Below are positions 7,611 through 15,452 of a stretch of DNA of 21,242 nt, piece after piece (position 1 is the stretch's first letter; each line of letters starts with the position of its first letter). Below the pieces are notes generated by a model, which was given only the letters and a program-made list of their open reading frames with translations, had not been told where the DNA came from and searched no databases. Position numbers and translations under genes: made by a program. The stretch lies in contig DASZXJ010000041.1 in the NCBI GenBank assembly GCA_035545895.1, positions 1-21,242 of the forward strand, in the 5' to 3' direction. Origin of the DNA: DASZXJ01 sp035545895 (GTDB taxonomy: Bacteria; Planctomycetota; Phycisphaerae; Tepidisphaerales; Tepidisphaeraceae).

Positions 7611-7886
7611 TCATGATGGCGAAAGCCCGTAAGGGCTTATAAAGAGGCAACAATTGCGGGGGAGACAACGAGGCGTTGGTTTTCTGCCTGCGTATTTTTT
7701 TCAACCAGGCTTTTCATGCATCGGCGGTGTTCGCCGGTGTAAACATTTTGGATCGTCGTTGAGGGTTATCCGGTTTCCGGCAGGTATCGAGCCTTGTATC
7801 ATTTGGCTCAACGCTGCACTCATATCTACATCGTCTAACCGGCCGGCAAAGATCTCCCGATGCGACATATCGAAAGGAGCTTCATT

Positions 7887-8780
7887 ATGAAGCAACTTCA
7901 TCGGACGAGGGCATTCACCCTCGTGGAATTGCTGGTCGTTATCGGCATTATTGCTCTGCTGATCTCGATCCTGTTACCGTCTCTCAATCGCGCACGTGAG
8001 ACGGCCAATCGTGTTAAGTGCGCTGCGAACCTGAAGTCCATCGGCCAGTCATTGTTGCTTTATGCTGGTGACAACCACGGTGCCTACCCACGCACCATGG
8101 GCGCTAATAGCTCAGCCGCTCTTCCAACTTGGGGTAGTTGCGCGACGTCGACAACTCCGTTTATCGGCACCCCTGGGGCCCAGCGTCCTTATGATTATGA
8201 CATCAGCGCTGCCTTGTACTTGCTCTTGTCGACGCAGGACATCACCGGCGATGTATTTGTGTGCCCAAGCAGCGGCGCCACCAAGTGGGACTTTGGCGGC
8301 GGCTCTAACACCGCTCAATGCTGGTCCAATTGGAACGGTGCTTCTGATGTAACCCTCCACATCAGCTATAGCATCCAGTTTCCATGGGGCGATAGTGGTT
8401 CCGGTTTCAAGTGGAATAGCTCACAGGCTGCGGATGCCGCCATCATGGCTGACATCAACCCGGGTACACCCAATACCTTGAACAACGTCGGTTCGGGTGC
8501 CGGCGGTTCAAGTGATAATGTGTTGGCCGTTCTCCCAAGCTCAGGCGCATCAACCGGCTTGAAGTTTGGCAACAGCAACAACCATGACAAGGATGGTCAG
8601 AACGTTCTGTATGGCGATGGTCACGTAGACTTCCAGCAGACCCCATTCTGCGGCGCGAATGGTGACAACATTTATGCTCGCCGTGCATCCTCCACGAACA
8701 GTCAGAACCTATCGGATTCTACAAATCCGTTTATGTGCAGCTATGACGGCAAGGACAGCGTTCTGTTGCCCAATGACTAA
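7887..8780 (+). CDS. Type II secretion-like pseudopilin, planctomycete style
   Basis: A 297-aa protein. A short basic leader MKQLHRTRA is followed by FTLVELLVVIGIIALLISIL, the class III prepilin signal, with Glu at +5 of the mature protein (E14). A prepilin peptidase would cut between A9 and F10; Gly is usual at that spot and Ala is rarer. The remainder is a Gly/Ser/Asn-rich globular domain. Near the C-terminus NVLYGDGHVDFQQTPF is the G-D-G-H-V-D-F motif that ends many planctomycete pseudopilins. The ATG at 7887 has AAGGAG (7874-7879) seven bases upstream, one of the clearest ribosome sites in the window. It appears to be a single-gene transcript ending at the terminator at 8821. Its partners in a secretion or pilus machine are not in the window apart from the distant GspE-like gene. 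Confidence 0.9.
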   Translation: MKQLHRTRAFTLVELLVVIGIIALLISILLPSLNRARETANRVKCAANLKSIGQSLLLYAGDNHGAYPRTMGANSSAALPTWGSCATSTTPFIGTPGAQRPYDYDISAALYLLLSTQDITGDVFVCPSSGATKWDFGGGSNTAQCWSNWNGASDVTLHISYSIQFPWGDSGSGFKWNSSQAADAAIMADINPGTPNTLNNVGSGAGGSSDNVLAVLPSSGASTGLKFGNSNNHDKDGQNVLYGDGHVDFQQTPFCGANGDNIYARRASSTNSQNLSDSTNPFMCSYDGKDSVLLPND

Positions 8781-8820
8781 TTGAACCATTCTTTCAAAGA
8801 ACGTTTCAATACAGTTAAAG

Positions 8821-8858
8821 GAGGCCCGTCCCGAAAGGGGCGGGCCTCTTTGTTTGTT
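8821..8858 (+). terminator. Rho-independent terminator after the pseudopilin gene
   Basis: A 12-bp stem (8821-8832 with 8837-8848, one G-U pair) closed by a GAAA tetraloop is followed by TTTGTTTGTT. It sits 40 bases after the stop codon. The gene on the other side converges (mrp ends at 8908), and the reverse strand has only a weak T-run, so it serves the plus strand mainly. Confidence 0.9.
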
Positions 8859-8907
8859 ATTGCATTGCAATTCGTTCGACTTCAGCAATTCGAAACAATG
8901 ATTTGGC

Positions 8908-9978
8908 TCATGTGATTTCCAGCTTCGGCCCGCTCTCTGTCATATTCTGCTTGCTGACTGCGCCTGCGAAATGACCGGTCAGCGACTCCAGCGCCGCTCG
9001 CAATCCTGGATTGCCTTCGAAATTGGCCGAGGGGTTTCCTGCGTCGCTGTTGACCCGCAGTTCAGGATAAAGCGGTATTGCGCCCAGGAAATCCAGCCCC
9101 AGATCGGTTGCGGCGCGCTCGGCGCCGCCCTTGCCGAATAGATCAACGACGCTTCCATCGGGCATCGGCATGTAACTCATGTTTTCCACGATCCCGATGA
9201 CCGAAGCACCAAGCTGCTGAAACATCTTCACTGCACGAACCGCATCATCCAGCGCCACCTGCTGCGGCGTCGCGACAACCACCGCGCCGGTCAACGGCAA
9301 AAGCTGGCATAACGTCAGCGGCACATCACCCGTGCCCGGCGGAAGATCGACAATCAGGTAATCCAGTTCCGGCCATTGCGTGTTGTCCAATAGCAATTGT
9401 TTGAATGCGCCGTGCGCCATTGGACCGCGCCAAATCAGCGGCTTGTCCTGCTCGACCAGCGAGCCGATCGTGATCGCATGAATGCCATGCACGAAATGCG
9501 GGATGATTTTATTGGCTTTGACTTGAGGCGGCACGCCTCGGATGCCGAGCATCGTCGGCATGCTGGGGCCGTAAATATCTCCATCCATTAGCCCGACTTT
9601 GGCTCCCCGCCGCGCCAGTCCCACCGCGATATTGACGGCCACCGTTGATTTGCCCACGCCCCCCTTGCCGGCACCGACCGCCACGACGTTTTTCACTTGA
9701 GGCAGCACATCGGTCCTCGGCTGCCTGGGCCCGCGCGTGTTGGCGGTCAGGTTCAGCTTCACGTCCTGCACGCCGATGCGCTCCAAAGCGGCTTTGACAT
9801 CCTTTTCGATCACATCCTTCAACGGGCAGGCAGGCGTGGTCAGTTCGACGGTGAGTTCCACCGACTGCCCCTGGACCTTCACCTCTTTAACCATATTCAA
9901 CGTGACAATGTCCTTGAATAGCTCCGGATCTTTCACAGTCCGAAGCGCTTGGATCACTTGCTGCTGATTCACCGGCAT
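8908..9978 (-). CDS. mrp: Mrp/ApbC-type P-loop ATPase, Fe-S cluster carrier
   Basis: A 356-aa cytoplasmic protein. Residues about 5-85 form the MIP18/DUF59-type domain (PELFKDIVTLNMV; TTPACPLKDVIEKDVK). The Mrp/NBP35 ATPase domain follows with the deviant Walker A GKGGVGKST (104-112), MDGDIYGPSMPTMLG (131-145) and DLPPGTGDVPLTL (211-223). Family members bind and transfer Fe-S clusters to apoproteins. Usually a CxxC motif follows ENMS in the C-terminal half; here that spot reads ENMSYMPMPDGS (265-276), with no cysteine. The ATG at 9978 is chosen; a TTG six codons upstream is possible, and no Shine-Dalgarno site is seen. It is divergent from the cardiolipin-synthase-like gene across about 106 bp. 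Confidence 0.9.
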   Translation of the reverse strand: MPVNQQQVIQALRTVKDPELFKDIVTLNMVKEVKVQGQSVELTVELTTPACPLKDVIEKDVKAALERIGVQDVKLNLTANTRGPRQPRTDVLPQVKNVVAVGAGKGGVGKSTVAVNIAVGLARRGAKVGLMDGDIYGPSMPTMLGIRGVPPQVKANKIIPHFVHGIHAITIGSLVEQDKPLIWRGPMAHGAFKQLLLDNTQWPELDYLIVDLPPGTGDVPLTLCQLLPLTGAVVVATPQQVALDDAVRAVKMFQQLGASVIGIVENMSYMPMPDGSVVDLFGKGGAERAATDLGLDFLGAIPLYPELRVNSDAGNPSANFEGNPGLRAALESLTGHFAGAVSKQNMTESGPKLEIT

Positions 9979-10084
9979 AGTTGGAGTCCAATTCAATAAA
10001 AGGTCGAGGGATTATAGCGATTCTGCCGCCAAGGTCTTGGGGTGCCCTGATTCCAAATTGGCTTGGCCGTACTAAGATCATTCC

Positions 10085-11314
10085 ATGGAGCAGACGACGA
10101 CGGTACTGCCGACCGGCATCAACGAACGGGTCAGCGATGGCGACGACGGCTGGCACGCGCCCGACCCCGTTACACTCGAAGACGGCTCAATCGTGCAGTT
10201 ATACAAGGACGGCGAAGCGCTTGCAGCCGCGTTTTCGGCAATCGAAAACGCCCGGCATCGAATCTGCCTGGAAGTCTATATCTTTGCCTCGGACAGCACC
10301 GGGCGGGCGTTTGCCGATCTTCTCAGCCGCAAAGCGGCGCAAGGCGTGCAGGTTCTGCTCATTTACGATTCGTTCGGCTCGCTTACTTCCGACCGCGAAA
10401 TGTTTCGCCAGATGCGCGCCGCCGGCGTGAAAATGCGGCAATTTCATCCGATCAGACCCTGGGAAAGTCATTTTTCGTGGCGGCCATGCAATCGCGATCA
10501 TCGCAAATTGCTGGTGATCGACGATCAAATTGCCGGCATGGGCGGGCTGAACGTCGGGCGCGAATACGCCGGCTCATGGGTCATTCGTCCCCGCAAAGGC
10601 GAGCAATGCGACGCGTGGCGCGACAACGCGATCGGCATCACCGGGCCAGCGGCGCATCGATATCTCCGCTGCTTTGCCAAGACGTGGCATTACGCGACAC
10701 GAGGCGGAAAAATTCGAAATGCCGAGTTCGATTACAACACCGAGTCGCTCCGCCGTCCCAAAGCACCCGGCGATGACCTGTGCATATTGGCGTCTGTTCC
10801 AACCATGAACAGTCCCGTCCGTCCGATGCTTCACAGCATTTTGCGAAGCGCAACCAAAAGCATCCGAATGACCATGGCTTATTTCGCGCCGGATGACGAC
10901 CTGATTAACGAGCTCTGCCGTGCTGCCAGGCGAGGCGTCAACGTGCAGCTCATGCTGCCCGCGGTCTGCGATGTAAAGCCCCTGCTCATCGCCGCGCGCA
11001 GCTTTTATGAAAAGCTGCTCACGCAGGGCGTGATCGTCTACGAACGCCAGTCGGTCGTGCTGCACGCCAAGACCATGACCATCGACGCGCACACCACCGT
11101 CATCGGCTCGCTGAACCTAGATTATCGAAGCATCGAATATAACCTCGAACTGTCATCGGTCATCCGCTCGGACATCTTCGGACAGCAGATGCACGATTTG
11201 TTCGACAATGATGTGCGTTACGCCAGGCGCATTAACCTGAAGGAATGGCGTCGTCGCCCCACTCGCGATCGGCTGGTGCAGTGGGCGGTCAGCCGAGCGA
11301 GATATCTGCTCTGA
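10085..11314 (+). CDS. Cardiolipin synthase-like phospholipase D protein
   Basis: A 409-aa protein with two HKD motifs of the phospholipase D superfamily: H139-x-K141-x4-D146 (HRKLLVID) followed by GGLNVGREYA, and H327-x-K329-x4-D334 (HAKTMTID) followed by GSLNLDYRSIEYNLE. This arrangement matches bacterial cardiolipin synthases (ClsB/ClsA type), which condense two phosphatidylglycerols, or phosphatidylglycerol and another phospholipid. No N-terminal transmembrane segment is seen, as in ClsB-like rather than ClsA-like enzymes. Substrates would come from PgsA, whose gene lies about 3.3 kb upstream. The ATG at 10085 has no clear ribosome site. It converges closely on the EAL gene, leaving only five bases between them, so the transcripts must overlap or meet there. 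Other PLD-type transferases are possible. Confidence 0.85.
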   Translation: MEQTTTVLPTGINERVSDGDDGWHAPDPVTLEDGSIVQLYKDGEALAAAFSAIENARHRICLEVYIFASDSTGRAFADLLSRKAAQGVQVLLIYDSFGSLTSDREMFRQMRAAGVKMRQFHPIRPWESHFSWRPCNRDHRKLLVIDDQIAGMGGLNVGREYAGSWVIRPRKGEQCDAWRDNAIGITGPAAHRYLRCFAKTWHYATRGGKIRNAEFDYNTESLRRPKAPGDDLCILASVPTMNSPVRPMLHSILRSATKSIRMTMAYFAPDDDLINELCRAARRGVNVQLMLPAVCDVKPLLIAARSFYEKLLTQGVIVYERQSVVLHAKTMTIDAHTTVIGSLNLDYRSIEYNLELSSVIRSDIFGQQMHDLFDNDVRYARRINLKEWRRRPTRDRLVQWAVSRARYLL

Positions 11315-11319
11315 AAAGT

Positions 11320-12606
11320 TCACTCGCAAAGCACATCGATGCAAAGAATGTACATCTTGGTATTCAGCGAGTCGCGGAAGCAGGTGCTGATCGTGCGACA
11401 CAGATTGCCGCTGGCCAGCGAGACATACGGGTCGGTCGTGTATTTGTGCAATTCGACGTCCAGAAGGACGTAATAATATTCCTTGAGCGAATGGTCCGCT
11501 CCTCGCGGCGCCGGCCTGAAGATCACGCCGTTGCCGCGTGAGGGAATCGCGGGATTGCAAACGGTTGAACTCACCTGCGTACCCGATTCATCCAGCACGT
11601 ATACGCATTCGACATTTTGATATTGCTTGATGGTTGCATCCAGCACCTGATCGAATTGCTCGACGGGGCACTTGGTCAATTCACAGAGTATTTCATTCAG
11701 AATGATGTTAAACCGGCGATGCTGAAGTTTGCGATCATTGATCCGGTCGATCATGTGCGACTTGTATTTTCGTGCCAGCGCGTCGATTCTCGAAGCCGCG
11801 TCGGAACAGGTCAGCGTGCCGGGCATTTCCGGCCGGCCCAGGAAAAAGCCCTGCAGCAAATCCGCGCCGAGCTCGAGCGCGATGATCGCCTCTCGTTCCG
11901 TTTCGACCCCCTCGGCCACCACCAGCGCACCAATACGCCGCGCCAGATGAACCAGCGATTTGAACGTTTCCTGCCTGTGATAATCATTCTCAATGCCGCT
12001 CACCAGGCAGCGATCCAGCTTCAAAACATCCGGCTTGATGAGAGGCACGCGGTCGAGATTGGAATGTCCCACACCAACATCGTCGAGGACCAATAGAAAT
12101 CCGTAATGCCGCAGCGCATCGAGCAACCCGCGCAGCCGACCGGCATCTTCAAACGCGTTTTCCAGGATTTCGACCGCGACATTCCGCGGTTTGAGATTGG
12201 CTGCGTCCATCTGCCGCAACAGGTTCTCCAGGGCATTGCCGTCCTGCTGGAGCGCCCGCGCGTCGAAATTCAGAAAGAGAATCAAATCCTCGGAACGCTG
12301 TAATTGTGAAAATGTGCGGATGGCGGTGGCGCGGCAGAGGCGTTCCAGTTCAAGCGTCACACCCTCCTGAGCCGCCATCCCGAACAGCTTTGCCGGGCTG
12401 ATCAGTTCATCATCTGACAGCCCAATCCCGAACAGCGCTCGAGACAGCGCCTCGACGCCGACCACGCCGCGCGAAAGTGCTTCAGCGCCAACCAGGGTTC
12501 GCTGGCGTGCCGACAGGATCGGCTGAAAGAACGTCACGACACTTTGCGACTCGATGATCTTGCGTGCAGTGGTGGAAAATTGTTGATGAACAGCAGCTAC
12601 GGCCAA
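11320..12606 (-). CDS. EAL-domain c-di-GMP phosphodiesterase with C-terminal sensor-like domain
   Basis: A 428-aa protein. The EAL domain spans about 20-265. Catalytic signatures are present: the EAL motif at 42-44, N113 (FLNF), E146 (VEILEN), D175-D176 (LDDVGVGHSNL), K196 (DVLKLD), E232 (AEGVET) and Q252 (QGFFLGRP). It should hydrolyse c-di-GMP to pGpG. A near-perfect tandem repeat at 39-58 (VGAEALSRGV, VGVEALSRAL) gives two EALSR motifs side by side. Residues about 285-428 form a second domain (DPYVSLASGNLCRTISTCFRD) like the Cache/PDC-type sensor found after EAL domains. No membrane segment is seen. The start is TTG at 12606, with GAGGA six bases upstream supporting it; no ATG lies near the domain start. 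It lies downstream of dapF on the same strand, with a 177-bp gap. Confidence 0.9.
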   Translation of the reverse strand: MAVAAVHQQFSTTARKIIESQSVVTFFQPILSARQRTLVGAEALSRGVVGVEALSRALFGIGLSDDELISPAKLFGMAAQEGVTLELERLCRATAIRTFSQLQRSEDLILFLNFDARALQQDGNALENLLRQMDAANLKPRNVAVEILENAFEDAGRLRGLLDALRHYGFLLVLDDVGVGHSNLDRVPLIKPDVLKLDRCLVSGIENDYHRQETFKSLVHLARRIGALVVAEGVETEREAIIALELGADLLQGFFLGRPEMPGTLTCSDAASRIDALARKYKSHMIDRINDRKLQHRRFNIILNEILCELTKCPVEQFDQVLDATIKQYQNVECVYVLDESGTQVSSTVCNPAIPSRGNGVIFRPAPRGADHSLKEYYYVLLDVELHKYTTDPYVSLASGNLCRTISTCFRDSLNTKMYILCIDVLCE

Positions 12607-12783
12607 GTGTTGTCCTCACCCGCGCCATACGCGGATACAAATGGGTTCCCGCTTCCTTATCGGCCGGAGCTTCGCACTTCATAAATCGACAGAACTGGAT
12701 GGATTATTGCTGCTTAGAAGTTAAGCAGATTTGCAATATAAAGCGCCATTTAATCGGGCTTGCCTGCGATTTGATCGGGGTTT
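12607..12783 (-). other. Gap between dapF and the EAL gene, with a small hairpin
   Basis: No gene is seen. A 7-bp inverted repeat CTGCTTA/TAAGCAG with a 5-base loop lies at 12710-12728, about 56 bases after the dapF stop in the direction of transcription. It lacks a T-run, so it is a weak candidate for a terminator or attenuator. GAGGA next to the TTG start of the EAL gene lies at the left end of this gap. Confidence 0.35.
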
Positions 12784-13650
12784 TCAGGGTAAAATGCCGC
12801 TGAAAACTTCCGTGGCCGGTCCGGTCATATAGACGCAATTGTCCGATTCCCGCCATTCCAGATGCAGGTCTCCTCCGGGCAGGTGCGCGAGGAGCTTTCT
12901 TTGTGTGCGTTGCGTTAAGACTCCCGCCACGCAGATCGCGCACGCACCTGTCCCGCAAGCCAGGGTAATGCCGCTGCCGCGTTCCCACGTGCGCATGCGC
13001 ACCTCGCCCGGCGAAATCACCTGCACCCAATGCGCGTTGATCCTCCCGGGGAAGGCCTTGTGATGCTCAACCACAGGCCCGATATGCTCGACATCGGTGC
13101 CGAGCACGTCGGCGACATAAATCGTCGCGTGCGGATTGCCCATCGAAACGAATGTGGCCAGCACTTCGGCAGGCCATTCCAATGGATAATGTTTTGGGCG
13201 ATCCAGCCGCAATTCGTATTGATGTTCGCCAGCCAGGTTGACATGCTTCAAATCGACTGGAACCGCGGCAGGCTCGAGAATGGGCTCGCCCATATTGACG
13301 GTGACCAGATCAACCTTACCGCCGGAAAGTTTCAGGTTGAGCGTGAGCACTCCTCGCCCGGTTTCGACCTTCATCGGGTTGTTTTTCGTCAGACCGTGAT
13401 CAAACGCGTATTTTGCAACGCAGCGAACGCCATTGCCGCACATCTGCGCTTCCGAGCCGTCGGCATTGAACATCCGCATGCGAACGTCGGCCTTATCTGA
13501 AGGCAGAATCAGGATCAACCCATCGCCACCGATGCTGAAATGACGATCTGAAACCTTTCGCGCAACGGCAGCAGGGTCAGCGACTTTTTCTTCAAAACCG
13601 TTGACGTAAACGTAGTCGTTGCCAATGCCGTGCATCTTCGTGAACCGCAT
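12784..13650 (-). CDS. dapF: Diaminopimelate epimerase
   Basis: A 288-aa cytoplasmic enzyme that converts LL- to meso-diaminopimelate, the last step before lysine and the peptidoglycan cross-link residue. The N-terminus MRFTKMHGIGNDYVYV is classic. Two catalytic cysteines are seen: C71 in MCGNGVRC (70-77) and C232 in ACGTGACA (231-238), with the E223-R-G-S-G motif before the second. GGDGL and FNADGSEAQ substrate-binding segments are present. The length is normal for the family. No Shine-Dalgarno site is visible before the ATG at 13650. It is divergent from the 545-aa gene across 148 bp. Confidence 0.96.
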   Translation of the reverse strand: MRFTKMHGIGNDYVYVNGFEEKVADPAAVARKVSDRHFSIGGDGLILILPSDKADVRMRMFNADGSEAQMCGNGVRCVAKYAFDHGLTKNNPMKVETGRGVLTLNLKLSGGKVDLVTVNMGEPILEPAAVPVDLKHVNLAGEHQYELRLDRPKHYPLEWPAEVLATFVSMGNPHATIYVADVLGTDVEHIGPVVEHHKAFPGRINAHWVQVISPGEVRMRTWERGSGITLACGTGACAICVAGVLTQRTQRKLLAHLPGGDLHLEWRESDNCVYMTGPATEVFSGILP

Positions 13651-13798
13651 ATGGAAGTAATAATAGTCTTCATGGACGCGTAACGATAGCGAACAACTGG
13701 CGGTGATATCTGACCGGCGTTTTTAAGCAACCACGGTCTGTTGGTGTAACGCTTTTCGGCAATTCAACTTCCCGCATGAGTCCGTCCGATAACACAAT

Positions 13799-15436
13799 GT
13801 GACTCTGCTTAACACCGCCTCGCCTGCTGAAAAGCAGGCAACCGACAATTTTGCAGCCAATATGGCCGCTTTGGATGCAACGCAGCCGGACCTTCGGCCA
13901 TGGATCGCCGAGCAGCATTTGAACGTGGAATGGCTCTTTGGCCGGGACCGGACGCTGACCGCCATGGATGAATTTGGCCAATGGTGGTCCGGCTGTTCCC
14001 TGCCCCGCCAGGCCGCGCGGGTGATGCTCAAAAAGCTCGAGTTGAAAGGCGCGACCGGCTGCTATCTTGCTCCAAGTCATTCAGCGCAAATACGCGAGGC
14101 CTTGCGAATCTTCCGCAACGAGCAAGCCATTGTCGCTGTCGTGCCGGACATGCGCGACTTGTCCCTGATTCTTTATTGCGACGATTTCAGCAAGGACATC
14201 GAGCTGCATCGCCTGTGGTTCGCCGCCGGCGCGGGTTGGGATACCTCGCTCAGCCGTATTTTCGAAGACCACGCCGGCCTGGCGTTGCCTTCACAATTCA
14301 TTCGCACGCCCGATGCCGATGCCGATCTGATCGAACAACTGATCGCTGATGCACAGCGGGTCTTTTCGACCCTGAGCAACGATCGCTCGATTGCCGTCGA
14401 AACGCTTCGCCAATCAATTCCAGCTACGGCGACCTCGCAGCGCGTGTGCGTCGTCGCACCGTCCAGCTTTCGTTTGTGGAACGACATCGGCCAATCAATG
14501 TTGCAAGCATTCAAGAGCGATGCCAACATTCAATGGCAGCATTTCAATGCCGACGATCCCCTTTGCAGCGCGCCAATGGCGCTGCTCAAAGCCGCCCATG
14601 AATGCAGCGCGATTTTGACCGCCAATACCGCCCGCACGGACTTGCCGGGCTTCGTGCCTGAGTCTCGCGCGTGGATCACCTGGGTCACCACCCCACGCAT
14701 CCCAAGCAGCGCACTGGCCGGCGAAAATGACCATCTGGTGCTGGTCGATCCCGCGCTTCGCAACACGGCGCTCGATGCCTGTTGGAAAGCAGATCGCATT
14801 CACATCGGCGCGTGGCCGGCATCGGCTCGCGCGGCAAGCCGGTCCAGTGGCCGATTGATTTCACTCATCGCAGACACCGATTCACTGGATACGCCAAAGG
14901 ACCTGATCGAATATTCCAGCCACGCCCTGCTGTGGGAATCAATCCGTCAGGAAATCCTGGCCGATCCGTTTGTGCTGCGGGACATCAATCAATATCTCAG
15001 CCAGCGCATTTATCGCGCCGGCATTGGACAGGACGGGTTTCCACGCGCCAGGTTCATCGAAAAACTGATTTTGCCTGCCTATCAGCAAAGCCTGACCAAA
15101 ATACTGATTCAGACAAAACTGCCAGTCCGCGTTTGGGGTAATGGCTGGGAATCACTCCCGGAATTCGCCTCCATCGCTGCCGGATCGGTCAATGATCGCG
15201 ATGCCCTTCATGCCGCCATCGATCAATCGTGTGCCCTGCTTCACGCCTGGCCGATTGGTATTGTTCATCCGGTCGAATCCATGGGCGCGCCGGTCCTGAG
15301 AATTAGTCGCCGCGAAACGCTATTACGCGACGCAAAACTGGCGATCAGCGGCAAATTGCCCGATGTTTCCGTTTCTTCGCCGCCTTTCAGCGCGGAATTA
15401 ATCTTAAGAATTCTTCGCTCAACAACCGCGATTTAG
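13799..15436 (+). CDS. Unrecognised 545-aa protein, possible glycosyltransferase-like C-terminus
   Basis: I do not recognise this protein with confidence. It has no signal peptide or transmembrane helix and reads as soluble. The C-terminal quarter (VRVWGNGWESLPEFASIAAG, then LLHAWPIGIVHPVESMGAPVL) vaguely resembles the end of GT-B glycosyltransferases of the CgeB type, where GNGW and a gene-product-shielding pattern occur; that is weak. The start is GTG at 13799, overlapping a short out-of-frame frame ATG 13776 to TGA 13802. A GCCTGCT/AGCAGGC hairpin with a GAAA loop lies within codons 5-11. The frame ends 16 bp before a secreted-protein gene, so the two are likely co-transcribed. Confidence 0.65.
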   Translation: MTLLNTASPAEKQATDNFAANMAALDATQPDLRPWIAEQHLNVEWLFGRDRTLTAMDEFGQWWSGCSLPRQAARVMLKKLELKGATGCYLAPSHSAQIREALRIFRNEQAIVAVVPDMRDLSLILYCDDFSKDIELHRLWFAAGAGWDTSLSRIFEDHAGLALPSQFIRTPDADADLIEQLIADAQRVFSTLSNDRSIAVETLRQSIPATATSQRVCVVAPSSFRLWNDIGQSMLQAFKSDANIQWQHFNADDPLCSAPMALLKAAHECSAILTANTARTDLPGFVPESRAWITWVTTPRIPSSALAGENDHLVLVDPALRNTALDACWKADRIHIGAWPASARAASRSSGRLISLIADTDSLDTPKDLIEYSSHALLWESIRQEILADPFVLRDINQYLSQRIYRAGIGQDGFPRARFIEKLILPAYQQSLTKILIQTKLPVRVWGNGWESLPEFASIAAGSVNDRDALHAAIDQSCALLHAWPIGIVHPVESMGAPVLRISRRETLLRDAKLAISGKLPDVSVSSPPFSAELILRILRSTTAI

Positions 15437-15452
15437 CAGGCTACGATCCATT

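Larger units (their letters stand above)
7344..7886. other. Long intergenic region ahead of the pseudopilin gene
   Basis: No credible gene lies in these 543 bp. Two short overlapping frames on opposite strands (7654-7890 and 7701-7901) look accidental. The region contains the REP-like double hairpin (7396-7462), a possible promoter (7583-7610) and several small stems downstream: AAGCCC/GGGCTT (7623-7638), CGGCG/CGCCG (7722-7736) and GAGCC/GGCTC (7789-7809). If the promoter is right, the pseudopilin mRNA has a leader of roughly 270 bases with room for structure. I do not recognise a named riboswitch. Confidence 0.5.

Noticed and set aside
7610..7680. c-di-GMP (GEMM) riboswitch before the pseudopilin gene
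   Set aside because: The segment GCGAAAGCCC only superficially resembles part of the GEMM consensus; the other conserved parts are not seen.
7654..7890. Small frame (78 aa) ahead of the pseudopilin gene
   Set aside because: It overlaps the ribosome binding site and start of the pseudopilin gene and has no motif or ribosome site of its own.
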